Source: Tumebacillus amylolyticus (GTDB lineage Bacteria > Bacillota > Bacilli > Tumebacillales > Tumebacillaceae). From it: a stretch of 64,000 bases of DNA. Below the pieces are notes generated by a model. It had not been told where the DNA came from. It searched no databases and worked only from the letters and a program-made list of their open reading frames with translations. The position numbers and the translations under genes are program-made. Below are positions 1 through 9,207 of this stretch, in pieces. Positions within the stretch are counted from its first letter, which is position 1. Every line of letters starts with the position of its first letter. The stretch spans positions 310,001-374,000 of the forward strand of contig NZ_JAEQNB010000001.1 in assembly GCF_016722965.1 (NCBI RefSeq). Reading direction: 5' to 3'.

Positions 1-447
1 TGGTACATCCTCTTGGCCTTCACCGGATTTTTTAGCTGGGCAGCGTTCCTCTACATCGGAATTCGCACAAACCAGCGCAAGTGGTGGGGCATGGGCATCG
101 TGTATTTTCTGCCGTTTGCGGTCCTCTTCTTCTATGGAGCGCAGCATGGCTCCGGCTCTTGGCAGATGAACACGTTTGCCCCGATCTGGCTCGTGAGCAT
201 CGTCGCCACGATCGTCCACGCCTTTCTCGTGCGCAAGGAATTCCTCCTGCGACTCGCCGCACACGCGGAACTGAAGTGGAAAGCCAACCAAGACCTGAAA
301 AACTCCATCGAACTCCAATACGACGTCGACCTTGACGACCCGCTTCACAAACGCAAACGCAACCCTCAACCTGCCCCTACCTCTGAAACGGCCGCGGGCT
401 CCAACACCGTCAAACGCAACGCGACCGACTCGGACATGGTAAAATAA
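1..447 (+). CDS. Membrane protein of unknown function, 5' end missing
   Basis: The reading frame is open from the first base, so the true start lies upstream; an internal TTG at 13 is only the first possible start inside the window. The 148 visible residues contain three hydrophobic segments (about residues 4-20, 30-47 and 56-74). A charged, proline- and asparagine-rich hydrophilic tail follows and is probably cytoplasmic. I recognise no family. It ends 34 bases before the sulfurtransferase gene with no terminator between, so the two may be co-transcribed. Confidence 0.7.
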   Translation, partial: WYILLAFTGFFSWAAFLYIGIRTNQRKWWGMGIVYFLPFAVLFFYGAQHGSGSWQMNTFAPIWLVSIVATIVHAFLVRKEFLLRLAAHAELKWKANQDLKNSIELQYDVDLDDPLHKRKRNPQPAPTSETAAGSNTVKRNATDSDMVK

Positions 448-481
448 AACCAACCACAAACTCAACGAAGGAGTGACCCCC

Positions 482-1324
482 ATGTCTTCGAACCTCGTCA
501 CACTGCAATGGCTCGCCGACCACTTGAACGACGCCGATGTAAAAATTCTCGATTGCCGCTTCGCCCTCGGGCAACCGCATTCCGGACGCGAAGTGTATCT
601 CCAAGACCACATCCCCGGCGCGTTTTACTGCGATCTCGAACAAGACCTCTCGTCCAAAGTCGAGACGCACGGCGGCCGCCACCCGCTCCCGAACCTCGAC
701 GAACTCGCGGCAAAACTCGGCGGGATCGGCATCGACGCCACGACCACCGTCGTCGCCTACGATGACCAAGGCGGCGCGATGGCCTCCCGCCTCTGGTGGT
801 TGCTGCGCTACCTCGGCCACGAGCAGACCTTCGTCCTCGACGGCACCTACTCGCATTGGAAGTCTGCCGGTCTCCCCTCGACGTCCGAACTCCCGACAGC
901 CGAACCCAAAACCTTCACCCCGTCGATCCAAGACGCACACGTTCTCCACATCGACGATTTGAAAAAACGCCTCGGCAACCCCGGCGTCACACTCATCGAC
1001 GCTCGCGAAGAACGTCGCTATCTCGGCCTCGAAGAACCGATCGACCCGGTCGCCGGCCACATCCCGTCTGCCGTCAACCACTTCTGGAAAGACTCCCTGA
1101 CAGACGCCGGCACATGGAAACCGGCAGACGCCCAACGCGCCCGCTTCGCAGACGTACACGCCGACGACGAGATCATCGTCTACTGCGGCTCCGGCGTCAC
1201 CGCGACGCCGAACATCCTCGCCCTGCGCGAAGCCGGGTTCCAAAACGTCAAACTCTACGCGGGAAGCTGGAGCGACTGGGTGTCCTACCCTGAAAACCCG
1301 ATCGCCACGAAAAAAGGCGAGTAA
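482..1324 (+). CDS. Sulfurtransferase with two rhodanese domains (3-mercaptopyruvate/thiosulfate type)
   Basis: This 280-residue protein has the tandem rhodanese layout: an inactive N-terminal domain (about residues 5-130) and a catalytic C-terminal domain (about 150-275). The active-site loop reads CGSGVTA, with the catalytic cysteine near residue 235. In the family this loop is closer to 3-mercaptopyruvate sulfurtransferases than to classical rhodaneses, which have a CRxGx[RT] loop. It should move sulfane sulfur from a donor to cyanide, thiols or proteins in the cytoplasm. I chose the ATG at 482 because AAGGAG at 468-473 lies at proper spacing; the GTG at 473 overlaps that site. The next gene begins 6 bases downstream, suggesting an operon. 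The true donor cannot be settled from sequence. Confidence 0.9.
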   Translation: MSSNLVTLQWLADHLNDADVKILDCRFALGQPHSGREVYLQDHIPGAFYCDLEQDLSSKVETHGGRHPLPNLDELAAKLGGIGIDATTTVVAYDDQGGAMASRLWWLLRYLGHEQTFVLDGTYSHWKSAGLPSTSELPTAEPKTFTPSIQDAHVLHIDDLKKRLGNPGVTLIDAREERRYLGLEEPIDPVAGHIPSAVNHFWKDSLTDAGTWKPADAQRARFADVHADDEIIVYCGSGVTATPNILALREAGFQNVKLYAGSWSDWVSYPENPIATKKGE

Positions 1325-1330
1325 CGACTC

Positions 1331-1708
1331 ATGTCGCACCCGCCGCGCATCCTCGTCGTCGAAGGCAAAACCGACCGTACCCGGCTCTTGCAAGTTCTGA
1401 CCGAGCCGGTGGAATTCGTGCTGACATACGGCACGATGAGCGATGACAAGTTGGAAGCGTTGATCTGGCCTTTGGTCGACGAGGACGACGTCTACATCCT
1501 CGTCGACGCCGACGGCCCCGGCAACAAACTGCGCACGATCTTAAAACGAGAACTCCCCAACGCCCGCCACCTCTACACGCGCAGACTCTACCGCGAAGTG
1601 GCCACCACACCGCTTGAGCACCTCGCCGAGATCCTCCACCGCGAACATTTTGAAGTTCGCGCGGAACTTCTCCCCGAGAACCGCCCGCCGGAGGGCAAGC
1701 AGACATAA
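1331..1708 (+). CDS. Small TOPRIM-domain protein
   Basis: This 125-residue protein begins with a TOPRIM-like core: a beta strand ending in VVEGKTD with the conserved glutamate (residues 8-14), then an acidic strand ILVDADGPG (about 56-64) carrying the DxD pair. Single-domain TOPRIM proteins of this size occur in Bacillales (YusF-like) and are thought to act on nucleic acids, but their reaction is not established. The gene lies 6 bases after the sulfurtransferase gene with a weak ribosome binding site, so translational coupling is likely. A strong terminator follows. The family call is fairly safe; the function is unknown. Confidence 0.75.
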   Translation: MSHPPRILVVEGKTDRTRLLQVLTEPVEFVLTYGTMSDDKLEALIWPLVDEDDVYILVDADGPGNKLRTILKRELPNARHLYTRRLYREVATTPLEHLAEILHREHFEVRAELLPENRPPEGKQT

Positions 1709-1718
1709 AAGCGTCACG

Positions 1719-1748
1719 AAGCAACCTCCCCGAGGTTGCTTTTTTTCT
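1719..1748 (+). terminator. Rho-independent terminator after the TOPRIM gene
   Basis: AAGCAACCTC pairs with GAGGTTGCTT around a short loop and is followed by seven T residues. It ends the sulfurtransferase-TOPRIM unit. Confidence 0.85.
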
Positions 1749-1789
1749 GCTATCATAGAACCGAAACCCACAAAAGTGAGGGAACCTAC

Positions 1790-2173
1790 ATGTTGAAAAA
1801 ATTCGTCTCTCTCGGCAGCGTGATGATGCTGCTTTCCGTTGCCATCGGCGCGTTCGGCGCACATGCGTTGAAACCGGTGCTCGTGGAGAACAACTTGCAA
1901 TCCACCTTTGAGACCGGTGTGCATTACCACATGATCCACGCCCTCGCGATCTTGTTCGTCGCCCTGATGGCCGACAAGTTCCCGAAGAGTCCGAAACTGC
2001 TGAACGCAGCCGCCTGGCTGTTTTTTGTCGGCATCTTGCTGTTCTCGTTCTCGCTCTACATCTTGGCGATCACCAACATCACCATCCTCGGTGCGATCAC
2101 CCCGCTTGGCGGAGTGTGCTTCCTCGTCGGCTGGGCCCTGCTCGCGCTCGCCGCTGCACGAAGCACGCGCTGA
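1790..2173 (+). CDS. DUF423 family membrane protein
   Basis: This is a 127-residue integral membrane protein with four predicted helices (about residues 4-22, 42-60, 70-90 and 97-118). The N-terminal pattern with SVAIGAFGAHALKP is typical of the DUF423 (YgdD/YwdK) family, whose function is unknown. The start at 1790 follows GTGAGGGA at good spacing; an upstream in-frame start at 1736 lies inside the preceding terminator and is rejected. It stands alone between two terminators. Family assignment is confident; no activity can be proposed. Confidence 0.88.
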   Translation: MLKKFVSLGSVMMLLSVAIGAFGAHALKPVLVENNLQSTFETGVHYHMIHALAILFVALMADKFPKSPKLLNAAAWLFFVGILLFSFSLYILAITNITILGAITPLGGVCFLVGWALLALAAARSTR

Positions 2174-2185
2174 CGGTACGACCGA

Positions 2186-2219
2186 ACCCCCCTTTCCCAC
2201 ATCGAAAGGGGGTTTTTTT
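2186..2219 (+). terminator. Rho-independent terminator after DUF423 gene
   Basis: ACCCCCCTTT pairs with AAAGGGGGTT and is followed by seven T residues. Confidence 0.85.
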
Positions 2220-2232
2220 ATACCTTCCAACA

Positions 2233-2239
2233 CATACTA
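2233..2239 (+). promoter_or_regulatory. Possible sigma-G -10 element for the germinant receptor operon
   Basis: CATACTA matches the sigma-G -10 consensus and lies 28 bases before the start codon of the first receptor gene, which leaves room for a transcription start and the ribosome binding site. The -35 region overlaps the T tract of the preceding terminator and matches the consensus poorly, so this rests on the -10 and on known forespore expression of ger operons. Confidence 0.35.
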
Positions 2240-2266
2240 CCCGTACCATGCAAAGGAGGTGATTCC

Positions 2267-3949
2267 ATGTATCGACGGTTTCGCAGGAAGCGAAACTCGC
2301 TCCAAGACAGGCCGGAAGAACGGACGACCTCGAAGCAAGACGAAGACCGCGAGCAGCACAACGACCGCGAGGAAGAGTTTGACGCGCTCAACCGTCAGTA
2401 TGTGGAACAACTTCGCGAGATCCCGATCCACCATGACTTGAACGACAACCGCAGATACTTGGAGTACCTCTTCAGTGACTGCTCCGATTGCATCATCCGA
2501 CCGTTTCGGATCGAAGGTTCCCGTGAAGCGTTCGCCCTGTTCGTGGACGGGTTGATCGACACGGCGGAAGTCAACCGCACGCTCAAGGCGATGATGATTG
2601 ACGAAGGGGGAGTCGGCAACGCCGAACGTCTGGCCTCCGAATCGGTGCCCGCTTCCCAACTGGACGACGTCGACAACTACGGAGACTTGTTGCTCGCCGT
2701 GCTGGGCGGTGACACCGGCGTGTTCATCGAGGGCAATGGACGAGCGCTGCTGCTCGGGTTGCGCGGGATGAGCACCCGCTCGATCTCGGAGCCTGAGACA
2801 GAAGCGGTCGTCCGCGGCCCGCGTGAAGGATTCATCGAGAATCTTCGCACGAACACCTCTTTGCTTCGCCGCAAGCTGAAAACCCCCAACTTGAAGATGA
2901 AAGCGATGGTCGTCGGCAACCAGACGAACACCTCCATCGCCATCGCCTATCTGGAAGGCATCGTCGACCCCGCGACGGTCGACGAAGTCGTCGGACGCAT
3001 CTCGAACATTCAGATCGACGGCGTGCTGGAATCCGGCTACATTGAAGAACTGATCCAAGACAGCACCTACTCGCCGTTTCCGCAAGTTCAATACTCGGAG
3101 CGGCCCGACACGGTGGCGGCCTCGTTGCTCGAAGGGCGGGTCGCTATTTTTGTCGACGGCACTCCGTTTGTACTCATCGTGCCGACGACGTTCTGGCAAC
3201 TGCTCCAAGCGAACGAGGACTACTACGAGCGCTTCCAGATGGCGACGCTCATCCGCTGGTTGCGGTACGTGTTTCTCTTCATCGCGTTGCTGATGCCGTC
3301 GCTGTACATCGCCATTTCAACGTTTCACCAAAGCATGTTACCGACCACCCTCTTGCTCTCGGTGGCGGCGGCCCGCGAAACCATCCCGTTCCCCGCCGTC
3401 GTGGAAGCGTTCATCATGGAGATCGCTTTCGAAGCATTGCGCGAAGCCGGGGTGCGCTTGCCCAAAACGGTCGGCCAAGCCGTCTCCATCCTCGGAGCCC
3501 TCGTCGTGGGGCAAGCGTCCGTTCAAGCGGGCATCGTGTCAGCCCCGATGGTCATCATCGTCTCGATCACCGGGATTGCTTCGTTCACCATCCCGCGCTA
3601 CAACGCGGCGATTACGTTGCGTATGCTGCGCTTCCCGCTGATGATCTTGGCTTCGATTTTCGGCATGTACGGCATCTTGATCGGTGTGATGTTCATCCTC
3701 GGGCACATGGCGAATTTGCGCTCGTTTGGCATCCCGTATCTCTCTCCGACAGGCCCGCTCTCGTCAAACGACCTGCGCGACGTCCTGATCCGTGCGCCGT
3801 GGACGGAGATGTCGAAGCGCCCGTCGTTCCTCGACATTCAAGATACACGCCGCGCCGGCAAACAAATGATCGAGGACGTGGACAGCACCTCGGGGCAAAA
3901 AGGGATCGGCATCCCTCACCCGAGCGTTGAGGGGGAGTCTGACGCATGA
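2267..3949 (+). CDS. GerA-type germinant receptor A subunit
   Basis: This 560-residue protein matches the A subunit family (GerAA/GerKA/GerBA). A charged hydrophilic N-terminal domain (about residues 1-310) contains the typical DxxxRPFRIEGSREAFALFVDG and TAVVRGPREGF-like segments, here EAVVRGPREGFIEN near 183. A membrane domain follows with about five helices (about 322-465), and then a hydrophilic tail. These subunits sit in the spore inner membrane, form oligomeric channels and help release ions when nutrients bind the B subunit. AAAGGAGGTGAT just upstream is a near-perfect Shine-Dalgarno sequence. The next gene overlaps by four bases. The specific receptor name cannot be assigned. Confidence 0.95.
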   Translation: MYRRFRRKRNSLQDRPEERTTSKQDEDREQHNDREEEFDALNRQYVEQLREIPIHHDLNDNRRYLEYLFSDCSDCIIRPFRIEGSREAFALFVDGLIDTAEVNRTLKAMMIDEGGVGNAERLASESVPASQLDDVDNYGDLLLAVLGGDTGVFIEGNGRALLLGLRGMSTRSISEPETEAVVRGPREGFIENLRTNTSLLRRKLKTPNLKMKAMVVGNQTNTSIAIAYLEGIVDPATVDEVVGRISNIQIDGVLESGYIEELIQDSTYSPFPQVQYSERPDTVAASLLEGRVAIFVDGTPFVLIVPTTFWQLLQANEDYYERFQMATLIRWLRYVFLFIALLMPSLYIAISTFHQSMLPTTLLLSVAAARETIPFPAVVEAFIMEIAFEALREAGVRLPKTVGQAVSILGALVVGQASVQAGIVSAPMVIIVSITGIASFTIPRYNAAITLRMLRFPLMILASIFGMYGILIGVMFILGHMANLRSFGIPYLSPTGPLSSNDLRDVLIRAPWTEMSKRPSFLDIQDTRRAGKQMIEDVDSTSGQKGIGIPHPSVEGESDA

Positions 3950-5145
3950 GTTCATCGAAGAAAAAGACACTCGGCAACTCCTCCCGCCTGCTTTTGATTC
4001 TGATCTTATCCACGTTGCCCTTCTCCTTCGGATGCTGGGACCGCACCGAAATCAACGACATCGCCATCGTCGTCTCGACGGCGTTTGACCTCGACCCCGA
4101 CGGCAAATACCGCGTCACCTGCCAGATGGCGTTGCCCGGACAGATGGGCGGTTCCAACGGCGGCGGCGGCGGAACGAGCGGTCAGAAAAGCTACTATGTG
4201 GACTCCGAAACGGGGAACACCATCCGGGAAGCCAACGCTCGCCAACAAGCGCGACTGTCGCGGCAACTGTTTTTTGCACATCGACGGGTGCTGATCATCG
4301 GCGAAGAACTTGCCAAACAAGGCATCCGGGAAATCTTCGACGTCGTGGCGCGCGTGCCGGAGAACCGCTTGACCTCCAACATCGTCATTGCCAAGGGCAA
4401 AGGCTACGACCTGCTCAACGCGCAACCGCAATTCGAACGGTTCTCCGCAGAAGCGATGCGCGAAATCCTTCAGTCGGACAACATGATCGAAATCAACATG
4501 AAGGACGTCGCCCAAGAACTCAGCCAGGTCGGCACCGACCCGTTGATTCCGCTCATGATGCCGGTCCAGACCACCAAAGGCAAGCAAAAATCGACCGAAA
4601 CCCAATTCATCGGCTACGCGCAGTTCCACGATGACCGCTACGTCGGCCCGATCCAAGACGAAGCCGCTCAGGGCATCTACTGGATTCGGCAGCGATTCAA
4701 ACCTTACACCACATCGTTTGAGAACAAACAGTTCGGGAAGATCGCCATCAACGTCTACAAAGGCAAATCAGAAGTCATCCCCCATCTGGGATCGGACCAC
4801 ATCACGTTCGACGTGCGGATCAACGCCAACTGCTACATCACCGAAGCCGAACAGGGGATCGATTTCGGCATGTCGGAGAACATCCAAAAAGTGGAGGGTG
4901 TGTTCGACCAAAAAATCAAACAGAGCGTACAAGCCGCCATCGCCGAAATCAAAAACCACAAGTCCGATTCCGGTCAACTCGGGTTGGTCATCGCCCGCAA
5001 CTACCCGCGCCAATGGCAAGACAAATACGAGAAACACTGGTATGCCGAACTCCAAAAAGCAGAGTTTAAGATCTCCGTGAACACCGAAGTCGCCCGTGTC
5101 GGTCTAATCTCGGAGAACATCGCCAAGAAGGAGGTAACGGAATGA
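3946..5145 (+). CDS. GerA-type germinant receptor C subunit (lipoprotein)
   Basis: This 399-residue Ger(x)C family protein has a lipoprotein signal peptide. A hydrophobic segment (about residues 13-26) ends in a lipobox with Cys30, followed by WDRTEINDIAI, the hallmark of GerC subunits. The mature protein should be anchored on the outer face of the spore inner membrane. Three family domains can be inferred: about 35-220, 225-280 and 285-395. Its ATG overlaps the A subunit stop (ATGA) and its own stop overlaps the next start, so translation is coupled. A glycine-rich stretch near residues 68-78 is an unusual flexible insertion. Confidence 0.93.
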   Translation: MSSSKKKTLGNSSRLLLILILSTLPFSFGCWDRTEINDIAIVVSTAFDLDPDGKYRVTCQMALPGQMGGSNGGGGGTSGQKSYYVDSETGNTIREANARQQARLSRQLFFAHRRVLIIGEELAKQGIREIFDVVARVPENRLTSNIVIAKGKGYDLLNAQPQFERFSAEAMREILQSDNMIEINMKDVAQELSQVGTDPLIPLMMPVQTTKGKQKSTETQFIGYAQFHDDRYVGPIQDEAAQGIYWIRQRFKPYTTSFENKQFGKIAINVYKGKSEVIPHLGSDHITFDVRINANCYITEAEQGIDFGMSENIQKVEGVFDQKIKQSVQAAIAEIKNHKSDSGQLGLVIARNYPRQWQDKYEKHWYAELQKAEFKISVNTEVARVGLISENIAKKEVTE

Positions 5146-5381
5146 CGTTAGGCTATGTAATTGTGTTCACCGGGGGATTCCTCGCCACGCTTTGGGGGGA
5201 CAAAAAGGAATTGAAGCATGCCAAAAAAGCCGAAAAGGGCATCTATTGGGGCATCGCCCTCTGCGCCTCCTCGTTTTTCGTCTGCTCCTATGCCAATGTC
5301 CACGTCCCGATGCCGACCGAACTCGTCGTGTACGAGATCGCCCCGTGGTTCCACCAAATCACCCAAAACTTGAGGAGTTGA
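5142..5381 (+). CDS. Small two-helix membrane protein inside the ger operon (possible D-type subunit)
   Basis: This 79-residue protein has two hydrophobic segments (about residues 3-18 and 33-50) separated by a lysine-rich loop, and a hydrophilic C-terminus. It overlaps the C subunit gene by four bases and precedes the B subunit gene by six, so it is part of the operon. Some Bacillus ger operons carry a small two-helix D gene that changes germination rate. This protein has the matching size and topology, but no sequence motif proves the relationship. Confidence 0.7.
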   Translation: MTLGYVIVFTGGFLATLWGDKKELKHAKKAEKGIYWGIALCASSFFVCSYANVHVPMPTELVVYEIAPWFHQITQNLRS

Positions 5382-5387
5382 GGCAAC

Positions 5388-6800
5388 ATGGCCGAACGAA
5401 AACAAGTTCACATGCTCAACCAACGTCAATTTGCGTGGATGATTGCCACCGTCCTCATCTCCGGCGGCCTCGTATCGCTTCCGAAGTCCCTGATGGAACT
5501 CGCCAAGCTCGACGCTTGGTTTTCGCAAGCGTTGGGCATGGCGTATGCGTTTTACATCGCGTACTTTCTCTGCCAGTGCGCTCGACGATTTCCGGGGAAA
5601 AATCTGTTTGAGATCAACTTTCTCCTCTGCGGGCGATTCGGGGGCGGGCTGATCAACGCCCTGTTCCTGTTTTTCATCTGGATGGTGCTGGTGCGGGACA
5701 CGCGGGGCTTTGCCGATTTCATGAACTCGACGCTGTTGCTCAAAACGCCGGAGGAGTTCACGATCCTCATGTTCCTCCTCGTCGTGGTGTATTACTGCAA
5801 AAGCAGCGTGGAAGTGGCGGCGAGGGTCAACGATTTGATGTTCCCGCTGTTCATGGTCGTATTGTTCGGGATGCCGTTTCTATTGACCAACGAATTCTCG
5901 TTTGCCCGGTTGGAGCCGATCTTGGGACACGGCTTTCCCACCGTCTTGGTCGGGAATCTACTTCCGATGGGGTGGTACGGAGATACGTTGATCATGGGAG
6001 CCTTTCTGCACACGATCACAGCGAGCCGACAGATTCACTCCGCGGTCAAATTCGGCGTGACCCTCGCCGGTGTGGGTCTGACGCTCTTGATGTTCATCTG
6101 CATCTGCGTATTGGGCTCGACGGTGGCGGGCCGGATGATGTACCCGAACTACACGCTCGTCGAGCAGATCCACATCACCGACTATCTGGATCGCTTGGAG
6201 TTGGTGATGTTCAGCGTCTGGTTGCCGTCGTTCGTTCTGAAAGTGTGCTTCATCTTCACCGCGTTCCTCATCGGGCTGAATTCGTTCACCAAGCGAACGA
6301 CACTGAATCTGTACTGCCGCCAGTTCGGGTGGTTGTTGCTCACGACGACCGCGATGGCGTTTCACAGCGTGGTGGAAGTGTTTGACTTCGGCAACTATGG
6401 CTCGATCCTCCTCGTGGTGGGGATGCAGCTCCCGATTACCATCCTGTTGTTCATCCTCTTGGCTCGGCAAAAGCGCGATCATCGGGAGAGGCAAACCGAT
6501 CTGGAGATTCAAGCCAAGGAGCAAGAGCGACGAAACGGCCCGGACGCCAAGTGGTACGACCGCGTGCGGATGAAGACGTGGGCGTTGTGCTCGCTGGGGG
6601 GGCTCGCGTTCTGTTTTGTATGCATCGGGCTCGGAGCCCTGCTTGGACGCGACATCGCCAAAGTCGGATGGACCTGTGGAGTCGTCTATGTGCTGGTGAT
6701 GTTCGTCTTGCTTTTCAGCACCTACATGGAGATGCGTCAAGTGCGCCTGAGTTCGGTCAAACCGGAGATCAAACAGAAACGAGAACGCAAACTCGCGTAA
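5388..6800 (+). CDS. GerA-type germinant receptor B subunit (spore permease) with C-terminal extension
   Basis: This is a GerB/GerKB-family endospore permease related to amino acid-polyamine transporters, expected to bind the germinant in the spore inner membrane. The core (about residues 12-360) shows ten hydrophobic helices and starts with the typical LNQRQFAWMI and SGGLVSLP segments. B subunits are usually about 365 residues; this one has 470. The extra part is a charged linker (about 360-390) followed by two further hydrophobic segments (about 395-415 and 425-445) and a basic tail. The ATG follows TGAGGAG at good spacing. It is the last gene of the operon. Confidence 0.93.
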   Translation: MAERKQVHMLNQRQFAWMIATVLISGGLVSLPKSLMELAKLDAWFSQALGMAYAFYIAYFLCQCARRFPGKNLFEINFLLCGRFGGGLINALFLFFIWMVLVRDTRGFADFMNSTLLLKTPEEFTILMFLLVVVYYCKSSVEVAARVNDLMFPLFMVVLFGMPFLLTNEFSFARLEPILGHGFPTVLVGNLLPMGWYGDTLIMGAFLHTITASRQIHSAVKFGVTLAGVGLTLLMFICICVLGSTVAGRMMYPNYTLVEQIHITDYLDRLELVMFSVWLPSFVLKVCFIFTAFLIGLNSFTKRTTLNLYCRQFGWLLLTTTAMAFHSVVEVFDFGNYGSILLVVGMQLPITILLFILLARQKRDHRERQTDLEIQAKEQERRNGPDAKWYDRVRMKTWALCSLGGLAFCFVCIGLGALLGRDIAKVGWTCGVVYVLVMFVLLFSTYMEMRQVRLSSVKPEIKQKRERKLA

Positions 6801-6802
6801 AA

Positions 6803-6838
6803 AAAGGAGGTGTCCCGCCGAGCGGGGCACCTCCTTGG
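6803..6838 (-). terminator. Terminator between ger operon and the convergent gene
   Basis: GGAGGTGTCCCGC pairs with its complement on the other side of a short loop. The run of T residues is good only on the minus strand, so it mainly ends the minus-strand gene, though the hairpin could also slow ger transcription. Confidence 0.7.
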
Positions 6839-6842
6839 ACAT

Positions 6843-7247
6843 TCACTGATTCGAATAAGCCTGCAACGCCTCTCCACTGCTCGCGTCCACAATCACATGG
6901 ACCACGCGGACGGAGGGTCCGGTCGAGGGGGTGGTGCGGGTGAATCGGACGATGTACGCCGGAGTCCGTTCCAAGCGTCGGTTGACCTTGGCCGAGGTGA
7001 GATGTGTGTTGCTCACCAGACAGTACTCCACATGAACGTCCGTCTCCTTGGAGATCAAGTCTCCGTAAGCACTCCGCGCACTCGCAATGGCGTCACTCTG
7101 TGCAATCTGAGGGTCATGATCGGGTACATCTAATGTGATTCCGTCTGTGGCTAGGGCCTGTCTTTCCAATTGGGTGTGGTCGCTGAACCAAGCCAGACTC
7201 CCCAGAAGGATCGCGACAGCTGTCACGGCGATGTATTTCGTCTTCAT
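6843..7247 (-). CDS. Exported or membrane-anchored protein of unknown function
   Basis: This 134-residue protein has a short positive N-terminus and a hydrophobic segment (about residues 4-20), so it is probably secreted or N-terminally anchored. The rest is soluble, and its C-terminal half, with VHVIVDASSGEAL, resembles the last strands of a PepSY-like fold. That resemblance is weak. AGGGAGACGACC precedes the ATG. It is a single gene between terminators. No function is proposed. Confidence 0.7.
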   Translation of the reverse strand: MKTKYIAVTAVAILLGSLAWFSDHTQLERQALATDGITLDVPDHDPQIAQSDAIASARSAYGDLISKETDVHVEYCLVSNTHLTSAKVNRRLERTPAYIVRFTRTTPSTGPSVRVVHVIVDASSGEALQAYSNQ

Positions 7248-7324
7248 GGTCGTCTCCCTGTCGATTGAGGTTTTTCAAGACCTATACTAAGTATACGATA
7301 CATTTCTTAGATTGTAACGAATCC

Positions 7325-7363
7325 AAAAAAAGTCCCACTCCGAGGACGGATGTGGGACTTTTT
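7325..7363. terminator. Terminator downstream of the chemoreceptor gene
   Basis: AGTCCCAC and GTGGGACT pair, with A residues on one side and T residues on the other, so it can work in both directions. It ends the minus-strand chemoreceptor transcript. Confidence 0.8.
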
Positions 7364-7364
7364 C

Positions 7365-9080
7365 CTAGGCTTGTACTTTGAAACGGGCGATCATCTCTTG
7401 CAACTCCACCGCCATCTGCGACAGTTGTGCCGTCGAGTTGGCGACTTCTTCGACGGAAGCCAACTGCTCTTGCGACGCGGCGACGACCATCTGCGAGTTC
7501 TGCGCGGACTGGTTGGCGATATCGGCCATATAGTCCACCGAAGACGCGATCTCTTCGGAGCCGGCCGACATCTCTTCGACCGATGCGGAGACGTCTTCGA
7601 TCTGGCTCGCGACGTCCTGCGTCATGCTGAGGATGCGTGTGAACGACTCTCCCGCCTGTTGCACCGCTTCCATGCCCTTCTCCACTTCCGCAGTCCCCGC
7701 TTGCATCGCCAGAACGGCTTGGTCGGTGTTGCGCTGCATCTCTTCGATGATCGTGTGAATCGACGTTGCCGCACCGCGCGATTGCTCCGCGAGTTGACGC
7801 ACTTCGTCGGCGACAACGGAGAAGCCCTTACCATGCTCGCCGGCGCGCGCCGCTTCAATCGCCGCGTTCAACGCCAAGAGGTTGACTTGGTTGGCAACTT
7901 CCGTGATCAGCTCCACGACTTGTCCGACTTCACGCGAGCGCTCGCCCAAGGCCTGCACGAGTTCGGCCGACATGCCGACCGTTTCGCGGATTGAAGTCAT
8001 CTGTTCGACCGCTTTGTGGACCGCGCTTGCACCGGTTTCCGACTCACGGGTTGCGACACTCGACGATTCGGTGGCGAGATTCGCCGATTCGGCGACACGT
8101 TGCAGACCTTCGCTCATCTGACGCATCGTCGAATTCGTCTCTTCCGCCCCGCGCATCTGCACTTCCGCGCCCTGCGACATGTCTTGGATGGCGTTCGTAA
8201 TCTCATTTGTCGCATGCGACGTTTGGTTGGTGGTTGCGTTCAACTGCTCGGCGCTGGCGGCAAGCGATACCGCCGTTTCGTTCAACGTCAGCACGACGCC
8301 GTTGAACCCGAGAATCATCTCGTTGAAGTCGGCGGTCAAGCGACCGATCTCGTCTTTGGACTTGACGATACCAGCCACGGTCAGATCGCCGCCGCGTGCC
8401 TGCGCCATGAGCGCTTGCAAGCGTTGAATCGGTTTGGTGATCGTGCGGGCGATCAGCATCCCGATGACAACCATCAGCACCAGAGCGGCGACGAGCAGGC
8501 CCAAGGAAATCTGCGAGGCTTTTTTCACATCTCCATCGCTTTTCACGTACAAGTTGCTGGCGACTTCGGCGTTGTAATCGCCGAGTTTCGTAAGGGTTGC
8601 GGACAAAGTCTCTCGCACCGGACGAACTTCCTTGTCAAAAATGCCATACGCTTGACTTTGTTTGCCTGCGAGAGAAAAGTCGATCACGTTCTGACGCATT
8701 TTTTGGTAGGTCGACAATTGGGTTTTGTATTGCTCCAACAGTTCTACTTCTTTGGGATCAAGATTCGTTGCTTCGTACTCCTGTATCAACTTTGCGTTGG
8801 TTAGCTTTTGGTTCTCGATATCTTGATTGAGCCGTTGTACCTCGGCTTTGTCGGTGGTCAAGACCATTTCGACGAGATCTGTGTCCACGGTCCGGTTGTT
8901 GGTCCGAACCTGGCCGATCCACTGCACAGGCAACAGACGGTCTTGGTACATCGATTGCGAATCGGCTGCGATCTGGTTGGCATAATAGGTACTCACACCG
9001 CCGGTTGCCAACAGAAACAGCACCCCGACCCCAATCAACACCCACAGCTTGCTTGCAACTTTCAGGTTTCGTAGAAACAT
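7365..9080 (-). CDS. Methyl-accepting chemotaxis protein
   Basis: This 571-residue chemoreceptor has a first transmembrane helix (about residues 9-30), a four-helix-bundle extracellular sensor domain (about 31-185), a second helix (about 188-210), a HAMP domain (about 211-265) and a long cytoplasmic signalling coiled coil. The hairpin tip carries the conserved segment with [18 protein letters not shown]. It should couple an unknown ligand to CheA kinase activity. I placed the start at 9080 because GGGGGGAA lies just upstream; a longer frame from 9119 lacks a ribosome binding site. No other chemotaxis genes are nearby. The ligand is unknown. Confidence 0.93.
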   Translation of the reverse strand: MFLRNLKVASKLWVLIGVGVLFLLATGGVSTYYANQIAADSQSMYQDRLLPVQWIGQVRTNNRTVDTDLVEMVLTTDKAEVQRLNQDIENQKLTNAKLIQEYEATNLDPKEVELLEQYKTQLSTYQKMRQNVIDFSLAGKQSQAYGIFDKEVRPVRETLSATLTKLGDYNAEVASNLYVKSDGDVKKASQISLGLLVAALVLMVVIGMLIARTITKPIQRLQALMAQARGGDLTVAGIVKSKDEIGRLTADFNEMILGFNGVVLTLNETAVSLAASAEQLNATTNQTSHATNEITNAIQDMSQGAEVQMRGAEETNSTMRQMSEGLQRVAESANLATESSSVATRESETGASAVHKAVEQMTSIRETVGMSAELVQALGERSREVGQVVELITEVANQVNLLALNAAIEAARAGEHGKGFSVVADEVRQLAEQSRGAATSIHTIIEEMQRNTDQAVLAMQAGTAEVEKGMEAVQQAGESFTRILSMTQDVASQIEDVSASVEEMSAGSEEIASSVDYMADIANQSAQNSQMVVAASQEQLASVEEVANSTAQLSQMAVELQEMIARFKVQA

Positions 9081-9168
9081 CGATTGTTCCCCCCGGTAAG
9101 ATTCGACACATGCTTCCATTATATATCAAATCTAGCCTTTTAAATAGACAGTAAACCTAGTAACGACG

Positions 9169-9203
9169 AAAAAAAGAAGCATCTCCGAACGGGATGCTCC
9201 TCT
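9169..9203 (-). terminator. Terminator downstream of MFS transporter gene
   Basis: On the minus strand GAGCATCCC pairs imperfectly with AGATGCTTC and is followed by seven T residues. Confidence 0.7.
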
Positions 9204-9207
9204 TATT

